Shown: piece by piece, positions 23,657 to 32,098 of the stretch
Layout of the letters: each line of letters begins with the position of its first letter
Position numbering within the stretch: position 1 is the stretch's first letter
Assembly (NCBI RefSeq): GCF_004217135.1
Contig: NZ_SHKK01000001.1
Location: 6,262,001 to 6,326,000 of the forward strand
Reading direction: 5' to 3'
From: Micromonospora violae
Lineage (GTDB): Bacteria; Actinomycetota; Actinomycetes; Mycobacteriales; Micromonosporaceae
Length of the DNA: 64,000 nt
Translations under genes and position numbers: made by a program
Notes under the pieces: generated by a model
Seen by the model: the letters and a program-made list of their open reading frames with translations, nothing else
What the model was told of the DNA's origin: nothing
The model's database searches: none

Positions 23657-24312
23657 CGATCCGGATGGTGCTGGCGGACGACCAGACCCTCGTGCGGGCC
23701 GGTTTCCGGGGCCTGCTCGACCACAGCGACGACCTGGAGGTGGTCGGTGAGGCGGCCAACGGCGCCCAGGCCGTCGAGATGGTCGCCGCGACCCGACCCG
23801 ACATCGTGCTGATGGACGTGCGCATGCCCGTGCTCGACGGGGTGAAGGCCACGGCCGCGATCGTCGAGCGGTTCCCCGCCGTGCGGGTCATCGTCCTGAC
23901 CACCTTCGAGCTCGACGAGTACGTCTTCGAGGCGCTGCGCGCCGGCGCGAGCGGGTTCCTGCTCAAGGACATCGAGCCCGATGAGCTGCGCCAGGCGGTG
24001 CGGGTGGTGGCCGGCGGGGACATGTTGATCTCGCCGCGGGTGACGAGTCGGCTGGTGAGCGCGTTCGTCAGCAAGGTCGCGCCGGCACCGGTCGACGGCG
24101 GCCGGCTGGCGGTGTTGACCGACCGCGAACGGGAGGTGATGAGCCTGGTGGCCAACGGGCTGACGAATGAGGAGATCGGGCGTCGGCTGTCGATGAGCCC
24201 CGCCACGGCCCGCACCCACGTCCACCGGGCCATGGTCAAGCTGCGCGTCCGCGACCGCGCGCAACTCGTCGTGCTCGCCTACCAGACGGGGCTCGTCGCG
24301 CCCGGCAGCTAG
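23653..24312 (+). CDS. NarL/LuxR-type response regulator
   Basis: A 219-residue cognate regulator of the preceding kinase: receiver with acidic pocket (VLADDQTLVRAGF), phospho-Asp in PDIVLMDVRMP, conserved Thr (VLTTFELDEYV) and Lys (GFLLKDIEP), then a LuxR helix-turn-helix (LTDREREVMSLVANGLTNEEIGRRL). It is the common DesR/LiaR-like type and not a close relative of the regulators at 16561 and 27832. Targets cannot be inferred; the adjacent multicopper oxidase gene at 24418 is one candidate. Confidence 0.93.
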   Translation: MTIRMVLADDQTLVRAGFRGLLDHSDDLEVVGEAANGAQAVEMVAATRPDIVLMDVRMPVLDGVKATAAIVERFPAVRVIVLTTFELDEYVFEALRAGASGFLLKDIEPDELRQAVRVVAGGDMLISPRVTSRLVSAFVSKVAPAPVDGGRLAVLTDREREVMSLVANGLTNEEIGRRLSMSPATARTHVHRAMVKLRVRDRAQLVVLAYQTGLVAPGS

Positions 24313-24417
24313 CTACGGCCCCTGTTTCGCCGGGGATTCCGGCTACGGCGATCGCCGTACACCCTGGTCGGTCGTCACCGGATGCCATGTGTCGCACACC
24401 TTCCGTATGTTGGCGTC

Positions 24418-26493
24418 ATGTTTGAGGTCGGAGAGAACGCCGATGGGATCCTGGCCGGGGTCCTCTTCCTGATCTGGCTGGCCGCGGCGATCCTCGCCAC
24501 ACGGCTGGCCTGGCGGCCCACGCCCGAGGCACTGCGGAAAAGCGCCCGCCGGCTGCTGCGCCTGCTGGTCGCCGCGCTCGTGGTGCTGGTCGTCAAGTGC
24601 GTCGCGATCGGGTTGATGCTCGCCGTCGACTGGATCTTCGCCGACAACCGGGTGATCGTGCAGATGCCGCTCCTGCTGCTGCCGATGCTGGCCGTCGCCG
24701 TCTGGACCGTGCCGGGCCTGCGCGCCCTGGCCAACCGCGACGACGCACCGCTCGACGTGGCGACGCGCTCCGCCGCCGCCGATCCCCGATTCGTCGTTCC
24801 GGTCCAGGTGACGGCCGTGGCGACGGTCGTCGGCGTCTACTTCGCGTACGTGTCGCGTCCGGTCCCCTCGTACCTCGACGACATCGCGACCCACGCCGCG
24901 CCGATCCTCCTCTCGGTGCTGGTGCTGTGGTTCTGGCAGGGGCGGCGCCTGCGGGCCGCCACGGCGACCGACTTCGTCCGCCGGGGCCGACGGGCCAGTG
25001 CCCTGCGCGCCACCGCGCAGACCGCCGTCGTGGTGCTCGTCGTCGCCGCCGGCATCGCCTACGTGGCCCAGAGCAGCAGGCTGCCCGACCGCATGAGCAT
25101 GACGTCCCACGACAACGTCGACTACGGCGGCGGCCCCTCGTTCGGCCACGGTGGTCACGGTGGGGTTTCCGTCGACGACCTGCGCGGGCCACAGACCGGC
25201 AAGCCCAACAAGGCCTTCACCCTGACCGCGAAGAACGCCACGGTACGGCTGTCGTCGGGCACCGAGATCAAGGCCCTGACGTACAACGGTCAGTCCCCGG
25301 GGCCGGAGCTGCGGGTCCGCGAGGGCGACCTCGTGGAGGTGACGCTGCACAACGAGATCCCCGACGAGAACGTGACCCTGCACTGGCACGGCCTCGACGT
25401 GCCCAACCGTGAGGATGGTGTGGCCGGCGCGACCCAGAACGCGGTGGAGATGGGCGGCAGCTTCACCTACCGGTTCATCGCCGAGCAGGTCGGCACATTC
25501 TGGTACCACACGCATCAGAACCCGCTCGAGGCGATCCGGCGAGGGCTGTTCGGCGCGCTGATCGTCGAGCCGCGCGACGGCCCACCACCCGGCGAGCGTG
25601 ACGTCGTCGTGATGGCGCACGAGTGGCGTACGCCGGACGACAACATCGTCTCCTTCGGCACCAGTGACACGCTGCAACGCCAGGAGATCGCCCCGGGCAC
25701 GCCGGTGCGGCTGCGCCTGATCAACACCGACAACAATCCGTCCACCGACAGCCGTCCGCGGTCCCTCACGGTTAACGGCACGCCGGTGCGGGTCGCGGCG
25801 ATCGACGGGGTCGACCTCAGCGGCCCGACCCCGCTGACCGACCCTCGGTTCGGGTTGGCGACCGGCGGACGCTACGACGTGACGTTCACGATGCCGGCGA
25901 ACGCCGTGCGCCTGACCGACCTCGCCAACCGGGACGGCGGGTTGGTGTTGGCGCCGCCCGGTGACACCTCGACGCCGAAGGTCGTCGACGACGGGGACCA
26001 GTTCGACCCGCTCTCGTACGGCTCCGAGGGCTCCCGGCCCTTCGACGCGGGCTCGTCGTACGACCGCTCGTTCACCCAGCTGCTCGACGACCGGTTATCG
26101 TTCTACGACGGCGGGCTCCACCTGGTGCCGATCATCAACGGGAAGAGTTTCCCCAATACGCCGACCTTGATGGTTCGGATGGGCGACCTGGTCAAGGTTC
26201 GGATCGTCAACCGCAGCCACCAGAACCACCCGATGCATCTGCACGGCCACCACGCGTTGGTGTTGTCGCGCGACGGGGTCCGCGCGACCGGGTCGCCGTG
26301 GTGGATCGACAGCCTCGACGTGATCCCCGGCCAGATCTACGAGATCGGCTTCAAGGCGGACAACCCGGGGCTCTGGATGGACCACTGCCACAACCTCGAC
26401 CACGCGGCCAACGGCATGGTGATGCACCTCGCCTACGAGGGCGTGACGTCCCCCTATGAGCTGGGGCGCGGCACTCCCAACCAGCCGGAGTAG
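24418..26493 (+). CDS. Multicopper oxidase fused to an N-terminal multi-pass membrane domain
   Basis: A 691-residue protein. The first 220 residues hold about six hydrophobic helices (GILAGVLFLIWLAAAILATR, LLRLLVAALVVLVVKCVAIG and others). A Gly/His-rich stretch (GGGPSFGHGGHGG) follows, then a full multicopper oxidase with LHWHGLDV, WYHTHQNP, HPMHLHGHH and DHCHNLDHAANGM. The oxidase should face outward, anchored to the membrane; the helices may bind a redox partner or copper. ATG 24418 is preceded by TATGTT at 24406-24411, a leaderless-type -10 spacing. It is followed by the ScyD/ScyE-like gene. Possible roles are phenol oxidation or copper/metal oxidation. Confidence 0.9.
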   Translation: MFEVGENADGILAGVLFLIWLAAAILATRLAWRPTPEALRKSARRLLRLLVAALVVLVVKCVAIGLMLAVDWIFADNRVIVQMPLLLLPMLAVAVWTVPGLRALANRDDAPLDVATRSAAADPRFVVPVQVTAVATVVGVYFAYVSRPVPSYLDDIATHAAPILLSVLVLWFWQGRRLRAATATDFVRRGRRASALRATAQTAVVVLVVAAGIAYVAQSSRLPDRMSMTSHDNVDYGGGPSFGHGGHGGVSVDDLRGPQTGKPNKAFTLTAKNATVRLSSGTEIKALTYNGQSPGPELRVREGDLVEVTLHNEIPDENVTLHWHGLDVPNREDGVAGATQNAVEMGGSFTYRFIAEQVGTFWYHTHQNPLEAIRRGLFGALIVEPRDGPPPGERDVVVMAHEWRTPDDNIVSFGTSDTLQRQEIAPGTPVRLRLINTDNNPSTDSRPRSLTVNGTPVRVAAIDGVDLSGPTPLTDPRFGLATGGRYDVTFTMPANAVRLTDLANRDGGLVLAPPGDTSTPKVVDDGDQFDPLSYGSEGSRPFDAGSSYDRSFTQLLDDRLSFYDGGLHLVPIINGKSFPNTPTLMVRMGDLVKVRIVNRSHQNHPMHLHGHHALVLSRDGVRATGSPWWIDSLDVIPGQIYEIGFKADNPGLWMDHCHNLDHAANGMVMHLAYEGVTSPYELGRGTPNQPE

Positions 26494-26502
26494 GCGGGCC
26501 TG

Positions 26503-26545
26503 TCGAGCCTCCCTCCACCGGGCCTCGAGGCAACGCCGGCAGCGT
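26503..26545 (+). promoter_or_regulatory. SARP operator and promoter of the ScyD/ScyE-like gene
   Basis: TCGAGCC (26503-26509), TCCACCG (26514-26520) and TCGAGGC (26525-26531) are 11 bp apart. After 8 bases comes CAGCGT (26540-26545). The start site would be near 26552, 30 bases before the ATG at 26582. Confidence 0.7.
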
Positions 26546-26581
26546 CGTTCGCATCCGTACCCCTCTTGCTGAGGAGAACCC

Positions 26582-27703
26582 ATGCTCGACGCGATGCGAC
26601 GAACGTTGTCGCTGGCCGTGCCGCTGGTACTGGTGGTCGGCATTGCCGCGCCCGCCACCGCGGCCACATCGACCAACGGGCGACTCACCGTCGTCGCCCG
26701 CAACCTCGACAACCCGCGCGGGGTCGCCATCGACCGTGCCGGCACCGTCTACGTCGCCGAGGCCGGGCTCGGCGGCGACGACGTCTGCATCCCCGGCACG
26801 TTCGGCACGAACCTCTGCTACGGCTCGACCGGTGCGATCACGGCCGTCCGGCACGGCTGGCAGAAGCGAGTCGTGACGGGCCTGCCGTCGCTGCGCAGCA
26901 CCGGTGGCGGCTTCTCCGTCTACGGCGCACACGACCTGGCCTTCGATCGGCACGGCAAGCTGTTGGTGGCGATGGGTTACAGCACCGATCCGGTCTCACG
27001 TGACCTGCTCGGCGCGGCCGGGGCCACGATGGGGACGATCCTGCGGGTCGAGGGGAAGCGCCGGTGGTCGGTTGTCGGCGACCTCTCCGCCTACGAGGGG
27101 CTGCACAACCCAGACGGCGTCATTCCGGAGAGCCAGCCGTACGCCGCCATCGACGATGGGCGGAACATCTACGCGCTCGACGCGGCCGCCAACGACGTGC
27201 TCCGGATCGACCGTCGCGGCAGGGTCACGACCGAACACGTCTGGCCGCAGGAAGACGTGCCGGCCCCACCGGAGTGGGGTCTGCCGCCCGGCTCGACGAC
27301 GCCGATCCAGTTCGTGCCGGTCACCATCGCCCGTGGCCCGGACCACGCCCTCTACATCGGCCAGCTGACCGGACACCCGTTCCCGAACGGCGGTGCCCGG
27401 GTGTGGCGGCTGGTGCCCGGCCAGGAGCCGACGATCTATGCGACCGGCTTCACCAACATCATCGACCTCGCGTTCGACAAGCGGGGCCGGTTGGTGGTGT
27501 TGGAGATCGCGAAGAACGGGCTCAGCTCGGGCGATTCCACCGGTGCGTTGATCCGGGTGGAACGCGACGGCAGCCACCGGGAGTTGGCGAGCACGGGTCT
27601 CGACTCTCCGATGTCGTTCGCCATCGCACCGGACGGCAGCTTCTACATCGCGAACAAGGGCCTCGGCAACGGCGAGTTGGTTCGTCTGTCCATACGAGAC
27701 TGA
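26582..27703 (+). CDS. Secreted ScyD/ScyE family beta-propeller protein
   Basis: A 373-residue exported protein: signal peptide ending near AAPATAATS, then a six-bladed-propeller-like domain with NHL/SMP-30-type strands (LDNPRGVAIDRAGTVYVAEAG, GAHDLAFDRHGKLLVAMGY, NIIDLAFDKRGRLVVLEI, SPMSFAIAPDGSFYIANKG). ScyD and ScyE were named from the scytonemin sunscreen locus of cyanobacteria, where their function is unresolved but extracellular. GAGGAGAA precedes ATG 26582. It follows the membrane multicopper oxidase and has its own SARP-type operator, which places it with the polyketide genes and suggests a periplasmic or extracellular pigment-maturation role. Confidence 0.87.
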   Translation: MLDAMRRTLSLAVPLVLVVGIAAPATAATSTNGRLTVVARNLDNPRGVAIDRAGTVYVAEAGLGGDDVCIPGTFGTNLCYGSTGAITAVRHGWQKRVVTGLPSLRSTGGGFSVYGAHDLAFDRHGKLLVAMGYSTDPVSRDLLGAAGATMGTILRVEGKRRWSVVGDLSAYEGLHNPDGVIPESQPYAAIDDGRNIYALDAAANDVLRIDRRGRVTTEHVWPQEDVPAPPEWGLPPGSTTPIQFVPVTIARGPDHALYIGQLTGHPFPNGGARVWRLVPGQEPTIYATGFTNIIDLAFDKRGRLVVLEIAKNGLSSGDSTGALIRVERDGSHRELASTGLDSPMSFAIAPDGSFYIANKGLGNGELVRLSIRD

Positions 27704-27718
27704 CAGAATCGCGCGGCG

Positions 27719-27764
27719 ATCGTGGCGTTCTCGTGTCGGGAGGACGCCACGATAGCCGTGGCGT
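27719..27764. terminator. Terminator with an alternative overlapping hairpin
   Basis: Segment A (27719-27732) pairs with B (27740-27753): 14 bp including one G-U pair, loop 7. B can instead pair with C (27757-27764, CGTGGCGT), which repeats part of A. The two hairpins exclude one another. It lies after the ScyD gene and before the promoter and leader of the regulator at 27832. Confidence 0.65.
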
Positions 27765-27790
27765 CACGCGTCCGCGATACGGTGCCCATC

Positions 27791-27835
27791 ATGCGCGCGC
27801 TGGCGGCGGGGGATGGGGTCTGGGGGTCAGGTTGA
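27791..27835 (+). CDS. 14-codon leader ORF coupled to the response regulator
   Basis: ATG 27791 opens a 14-residue ORF (MRALAAGDGVWGSG). Its TGA at 27833-27835 overlaps the TTG start of the regulator at 27832. TACGGT at 27778-27783 lies 7 bases before the ATG, the spacing of a leaderless promoter. The ORF probably delivers ribosomes to the weak TTG start. A one-base sequencing error would instead make it the true N-terminus of the regulator. Confidence 0.5.
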   Translation: MRALAAGDGVWGSG

Positions 27836-28530
27836 CGCGGTCCGACGGTGGGTCCTCCGCCGGCGCCACCACCATCCTCATCGTCGACGACCACGCTCTC
27901 GTCCGCGAAGGGCTGCGCTGGGTGCTTGAGGTCCACGCCGACCTCGACGTGGTCGACGAGGCGGGCGACTCCGCCAGCGCGGTCGCCAAGGCGGCGTCCG
28001 AACGGCCCGACGTGGTGTTGCTCGACGTCGAGATTCCCGGCGACGATCCGGTGGTCACGGTACGTCGCATCCGTGAGGTGTCGCCCGACAGCGCAGTCGT
28101 CATCCTCAGCATGTACGACAGCCCCGACCTGCTGCGCCGTCTGATCGCCGCGGGGGTGCGTGCGTACCTGCTCAAGAGCGTGGGCCGGGAGGAGCTGGTC
28201 GCCGCGATCCGTAAGGCGCGGGACGGCAGCGGCTCGGTGCTGCTCTCGGTCTCCGGCCAGAGTCTGGTGCAGGTGCAGAACGCGGAGCCCGCCATTCTGT
28301 CCCCCGTCGAGCTGGCGATCCTCCAACTCGCGGCCGAGGCGATGACCAACGCCCAGATCGCGCGCCGGCTCGACCTGACGGAGGCCACGGTGAAGAGCCA
28401 CCTGCGTCGCATCTTCGCCAAGCTCGGTGCGGTCTCCCGCATCGACGCGGTCAACAAGGCGGTGGCAGCGTCACTGGTGACGCTGCCACACGACCGGTTG
28501 GTGCCACGCCCTCGCCGCCCGTCGCCTTAG
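27832..28530 (+). CDS. Orphan NarL-type response regulator
   Basis: A 232-residue regulator: receiver (ILIVDDHALVREGLRW, phospho-Asp in PDVVLLDVEIPGD, Lys in AYLLKSVGREEL) and LuxR-type DNA-binding domain ([51 protein letters not shown]). There is no adjacent kinase. It is a close paralogue of the regulator at 16561, so the cytoplasmic kinase at 15488 may serve both. TTG 27832 is the only reasonable start upstream of the receiver and is coupled to a short leader ORF. It is convergent with metK with only 16 bases between. Confidence 0.85.
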   Translation: MTRSDGGSSAGATTILIVDDHALVREGLRWVLEVHADLDVVDEAGDSASAVAKAASERPDVVLLDVEIPGDDPVVTVRRIREVSPDSAVVILSMYDSPDLLRRLIAAGVRAYLLKSVGREELVAAIRKARDGSGSVLLSVSGQSLVQVQNAEPAILSPVELAILQLAAEAMTNAQIARRLDLTEATVKSHLRRIFAKLGAVSRIDAVNKAVAASLVTLPHDRLVPRPRRPSP

Positions 28531-28546
28531 CGACCGCGGACGTTGC

Positions 28547-29734
28547 TCAACAGGCGGCCTTGAGGTCGGCGGCCCGGTCCGTGCGCTCCCAGGTCAGGTC
28601 CGGGAGCTCACGGCCGAAGTGGCCGTAGGCCGCCGTCTGCTGGTAGATCGGGCGCAGCAGGTCCAGGTCACGGATGATCGCCGCCGGGCGCAGGTCGAAG
28701 ACCTCGCCGATCGCCTTCTCGATCCGGTCCAGCGGCACCGTCTCGGTGCCGAACGTCTCCACGAACAGGCTCACCGGGTGGGCCTTGCCGATGGCGTACG
28801 CCACCTGCGCCTCACACCGTTCCGCCAGGCCCGCGGCGACCACGTTCTTCGCCACCCACCGCATCGCGTACGCCGCCGACCGGTCGACCTTCGACGGGTC
28901 CTTCCCCGAGAACGCACCACCACCGTGCCGGGCGTACCCGCCGTAGGTGTCGACGATGATCTTCCGTCCGGTCAGGCCCGCGTCGCCCATCGGGCCACCG
29001 ATCTCGAACCGCCCGGTCGGGTTGACCAGTAGCCGGTAACCCTCGGTGTCGAGGTCGAGCGCCTCCAACTCCGGCGTGATCACGTGGTCCCGGATGTCCG
29101 GGGCGAGTAGTTCGTCCAGGGAGATGTGGGCCGCGTGCTGCGAGGAGACCACGACGGTGTCGAGCCGGACCGGGCGGAGACCGTCGTACTCGACGGTGAC
29201 CTGGGTCTTGCCGTCCGGCCGCAGGTAGGGCACCGTCCCGTCCTTGCGGACGGCGGCCAGACGACGGGCCAGGCGGTGCGCCAGCGCGATCGGCAGTGGC
29301 ATCAGCTCCGGCGTCTCCGAGCAGGCGAAGCCGAACATCATGCCCTGGTCACCGGCGCCCTGGGCGTCGAGCCCGCCGCCGGACGAACCGTCGCGCAGCT
29401 CGATCGCCGTGTCGACGCCCTGCGCGATGTCGGGCGACTGGGCGCCGATCGAGATGCTGACGCCGCAGGAGCCGCCGTCGAAGCCCTTCTTCGACGAGTC
29501 GTAACCGATGTTCAGGACCGTGTCACGCACGATCCGTGGAATGTCGGCGTAGGCCTGCGTGGTGACCTCGCCCGCGACGTGGACCTGGCCGGTGGTGATC
29601 AGGCTCTCGACGGCGACCCGGCTGTGCGGGTCCTGCGCCAGAAGCGCGTCGAGGATCCCATCGCTGATCTGATCGGCGATCTTGTCGGGATGACCTTCGG
29701 TGACCGACTCGGAGGTGAAGAGACGGCGCGACAT
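28547..29734 (-). CDS. metK: S-adenosylmethionine synthetase (methionine adenosyltransferase)
   Basis: A 395-residue Met[19 protein letters not shown] (ATP/Met site), [13 protein letters not shown] (signature 1), [19 protein letters not shown] (signature 2) and the active-site Lys/Asp residues are intact. It converts methionine and ATP to SAM. Placement inside the polyketide locus with a SARP-type operator, together with ahcY (44063) and a PfkB kinase (45523), points to a dedicated SAM supply for the three O-methyltransferases. It may be a second copy in addition to a housekeeping metK elsewhere, which the window cannot show. TTAGGAG precedes the start. Confidence 0.95.
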   Translation of the reverse strand: MSRRLFTSESVTEGHPDKIADQISDGILDALLAQDPHSRVAVESLITTGQVHVAGEVTTQAYADIPRIVRDTVLNIGYDSSKKGFDGGSCGVSISIGAQSPDIAQGVDTAIELRDGSSGGGLDAQGAGDQGMMFGFACSETPELMPLPIALAHRLARRLAAVRKDGTVPYLRPDGKTQVTVEYDGLRPVRLDTVVVSSQHAAHISLDELLAPDIRDHVITPELEALDLDTEGYRLLVNPTGRFEIGGPMGDAGLTGRKIIVDTYGGYARHGGGAFSGKDPSKVDRSAAYAMRWVAKNVVAAGLAERCEAQVAYAIGKAHPVSLFVETFGTETVPLDRIEKAIGEVFDLRPAAIIRDLDLLRPIYQQTAAYGHFGRELPDLTWERTDRAADLKAAC

Positions 29735-29771
29735 GTGTGACTCCTAACCCAGGGGGCGTGCGGGCCCGGCG

Positions 29772-29814
29772 AGTCTGCCCTCCGCCGGTGGAGGTTGCCT
29801 GGAGGAAGCATCGA
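29772..29814 (-). promoter_or_regulatory. SARP operator and promoter of metK
   Basis: Minus strand: TCGATGC (29814-29808), TCCAGGC (29803-29797) and TCCACCG (29792-29786), all 11 bp apart. After 8 bases comes CAGACT (29777-29772). The start would be near 29765, about 30 bases before the ATG. Confidence 0.7.
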
Positions 29815-29915
29815 GCGATCAAAGGGGTATCCGTCGTACAACTTTCGACACACATCGATCCTCGGAAGAACCTGCGATGTCGCTACCTGCGGTCATTCCG
29901 ACACACCTCGCTCAT

Positions 29916-29949
29916 CCATAGCTTGAGAGCGTCTCGACGAGCGCTATGG
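29916..29949. promoter_or_regulatory. Inverted repeat in the SARP gene leader
   Basis: CCATAGC (29916-29922) and GCTATGG (29943-29949) are a perfect 7-bp inverted repeat. Within it TTGAGAG (29923) and TCGACGA (29934) are 11 bp apart, a weak hint of autoregulation. The rest of 29735-29965 holds the metK promoter and nothing else clear. Confidence 0.35.
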
Positions 29950-29965
29950 GGAATGGGGGACCACT

Positions 29966-30754
29966 GTGGTCAGGTACGAGATTCTCGGGTCGCTGGAAGT
30001 GATCCACGAGGGCCGGATCTGCACGCCGACGCCGCCGAAGGTGCGGACCGTGCTGGCGCTGCTGGTGATGCGGGCCAACCGGGTCGTCCTGGTCGACTCG
30101 ATAATCCGAGAGCTGTGGGGTGACGATCCGGCGCGCAGTGCGGTCACCACGGTGCAGACCTACATCTACCACCTGCGCAAGCTCTTCGCGAAAGAGGGCA
30201 TCGAGACCCCGGAGCGGACCGTGCTGGAGAGCCGGGCCCGCGGCTACCTGCTCAGGGTGGAGCCGGGCCAGCTCGACGCCGAGGTGTTCGAGACGCTGCT
30301 CGACCAGGGCCGCACCCACATCGAGTCGGACCGGCCCGAGGAGGGCGCGGAGGTGTTGCGGCGGGCGCTGGCCATGTGGACGGGGCCGGTGGGCGCGAAC
30401 GTGACGTTCGGGCCGGCCCTGGAGGCGCACGCGATCCACCTACAGGAGCAGTGGATCCGCGCGTTGGAGCTGCGCATCCAGGCCGACATCACGCTCGGGC
30501 GCCATCGTGAGCTGATCGGCGAGCTGCGCTACCTCGTGGGTACGTACCCGCTCAACGAGTGGTTCCACCGCCAGCTGATCGTGGCGCTCAGCCGGTCGGG
30601 ACGACGGGGCGAGGCGTTGCAGGCGTACCACCACCTGCGCCGGGTGCTCAGTGAGGAGTTGGGCCTGGACCCTTCGCCTGACCTCCAGCGGCTCCAGCGG
30701 GAGGTGTTGGCCGCCGGTGCGCCACTGCGCCCCGGGCTCGCCAGGGCCTCGTGA
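29966..30754 (+). CDS. SARP family pathway activator (small AfsR/DnrI type)
   Basis: A 262-residue Streptomyces antibiotic regulatory protein: N-terminal OmpR-like winged helix (YEILGSLEVIHEGRICTPTPPKVRTVLALLVMRANRVV, TVQTYIYHLRKLF, RGYLLRVEPGQLD) followed by a bacterial transcriptional activator domain of TPR-like helices (LEAHAIHLQEQWIRALELRIQADI, YPLNEWFHRQLIVALSRSGRRGEALQAY). Such proteins bind 11-bp-spaced heptamers 8 bp upstream of a -10 and recruit RNA polymerase. The heptamer arrays throughout this locus are the expected targets. GTG 29966 gives the canonical length and lies behind GGGGGA; it stands immediately before the KS operon. Confidence 0.94.
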   Translation: MVRYEILGSLEVIHEGRICTPTPPKVRTVLALLVMRANRVVLVDSIIRELWGDDPARSAVTTVQTYIYHLRKLFAKEGIETPERTVLESRARGYLLRVEPGQLDAEVFETLLDQGRTHIESDRPEEGAEVLRRALAMWTGPVGANVTFGPALEAHAIHLQEQWIRALELRIQADITLGRHRELIGELRYLVGTYPLNEWFHRQLIVALSRSGRRGEALQAYHHLRRVLSEELGLDPSPDLQRLQREVLAAGAPLRPGLARAS

Positions 30755-30761
30755 CAGGCCC

Positions 30762-30804
30762 TCGACCGACGCTCCAGCGCCGTTCGACCGGCCGTCCCTA
30801 GCTT
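30762..30804 (+). promoter_or_regulatory. SARP operator and promoter of the polyketide synthase operon
   Basis: TCGACCG (30762-30768), TCCAGCG (30773-30779) and TCGACCG (30784-30790) are 11 bp apart. Eight bases after the last comes TAGCTT (30799-30804), a good -10. This is the textbook SARP promoter arrangement, with the start expected near 30811 and AGGAGG before the KS ATG. Confidence 0.85.
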
Positions 30805-30835
30805 TCACACGGACATCGCGGCCAGGAGGTCTTCC

Positions 30836-32098
30836 ATGACGAGCACATCCGACCGTCGGGTGGTCATCACCGGGATTGGCGTCATCGCCCCCGGTGGACT
30901 GGGCACCAAGGCGTTCTGGGAACTGTTGACCGCTGGCCGTACGGCCACCCGTACCCTGTCGTTCTTCGATGCCACCCCCTTCCGGTCGCGGGTGGCCGCG
31001 GAGGCCGACTTCGACCCGGCCGCCGAGGGCCTGTCGCCGCAGGAGATCCGCCGGATGGACCGCGCGGCCCAGATGGCCGTGGTCTGCACCCGGGAGGCGC
31101 TGGCCGACAGCGGCTTCGAGGTCGCCGACCCGACCCGCGTCGGCGTCAGTGTCGGCACGGCCGTCGGGGCCACGATGAGCCTCGAAGAGGAGTACGTCGT
31201 GGTCAGCGACGGGGGCCGGAAATGGCTGACCGACCACCGGTACGCCACCCCACACCTCTACGACTATCTGGTGCCGAGCTCGTTCGCTCGTGAGGTGGCG
31301 TGGTCGGTCGATGCGGAAGGCCCGGCGACGGTGGTCTCCACCGGGTGCACGTCGGGTCTCGACTCGGTCGGTCACGCCCGGGAGCTGATCCGCGAGGGCT
31401 CGGCCGACGTGATGATCGCCGGTGCGACCGATGCCCCGATCTCGCCGATCACGGTGGCCTGCTTCGACGCGATCAAGGCGACCACGGCCCGCAACGACGA
31501 CCCGACGCACGCGTCGCGGCCGTTCGACAACAGCCGCGACGGGTTCGTCCTCGGCGAGGGCTCGGCGATGTTCGTCCTCGAAGAGCTGGAGCACGCCCGC
31601 CGGCGGGGTGCGCAGATCTACGCCGAGCTGGTCGGGTTCGCCTCCCGCTCCAACGCGTTCCACATGACCGGTCTGCGACCCGACGGGCGGGAGATGGCCG
31701 AGGCCATCCGGGTCGCGCTCGCCGACGCCCGGCTGCCCGGCGACGCCGTCGACTACATCAACGCGCACGGTTCGGGGACGAAGCAGAACGACCGGCACGA
31801 GACAGCGGCGTTCAAGCGGAGCCTCGGGGACCACGCGTACCGCACACCGGTCAGTTCGATCAAGTCGATGATCGGCCACTCGCTCGGTGCCATCGGGTCG
31901 ATCGAGATCGCGGCGTCGGCCCTGGCGATCAAGCACGGTGTGGTGCCGCCGACAGCCAACCTGCATGAACGCGACCCGGAGTGCGACCTCGACTACGTGC
32001 CGCTCACCGCCCGCGAGCAGCAGACCGACGTGGTGTTGAGCGTGGGCAGCGGGTTCGGCGGCTTCCAGAGCGCGATGCTCCTGGCGCGTGTGGCATGA
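30836..32098 (+). CDS. Type II polyketide ketosynthase alpha subunit
   Basis: A 420-residue beta-ketoacyl synthase. Catalytic Cys171 lies in [13 protein letters not shown], with His311 in [12 protein letters not shown] and His348 in [11 protein letters not shown], the complete KS-alpha triad. It forms a heterodimer with the chain-length factor encoded at 32095 (ATGA overlap) and extends an ACP-bound poly-beta-ketone from malonyl units. No ketoreductase gene occurs in the locus, so the chain should stay unreduced. A strong AGGAGG precedes ATG 30836. First gene of a long operon running to 43955. Confidence 0.96.
   Translation: MTSTSDRRVVITGIGVIAPGGLGTKAFWELLTAGRTATRTLSFFDATPFRSRVAAEADFDPAAEGLSPQEIRRMDRAAQMAVVCTREALADSGFEVADPTRVGVSVGTAVGATMSLEEEYVVVSDGGRKWLTDHRYATPHLYDYLVPSSFAREVAWSVDAEGPATVVSTGCTSGLDSVGHARELIREGSADVMIAGATDAPISPITVACFDAIKATTARNDDPTHASRPFDNSRDGFVLGEGSAMFVLEELEHARRRGAQIYAELVGFASRSNAFHMTGLRPDGREMAEAIRVALADARLPGDAVDYINAHGSGTKQNDRHETAAFKRSLGDHAYRTPVSSIKSMIGHSLGAIGSIEIAASALAIKHGVVPPTANLHERDPECDLDYVPLTAREQQTDVVLSVGSGFGGFQSAMLLARVA

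Noticed and set aside
29912..29954. SARP site in front of the SARP gene itself
   Set aside because: TTGAGAG and TCGACGA are 11 bp apart, but the third heptamer and the -10 (GGGAAT) are poor; kept only as a remark on the inverted-repeat entry.
29735..29965. SAM riboswitch upstream of metK
   Set aside because: No SAM riboswitch core could be folded; the interval is better explained by a SARP-type promoter and the leader of the SARP gene.
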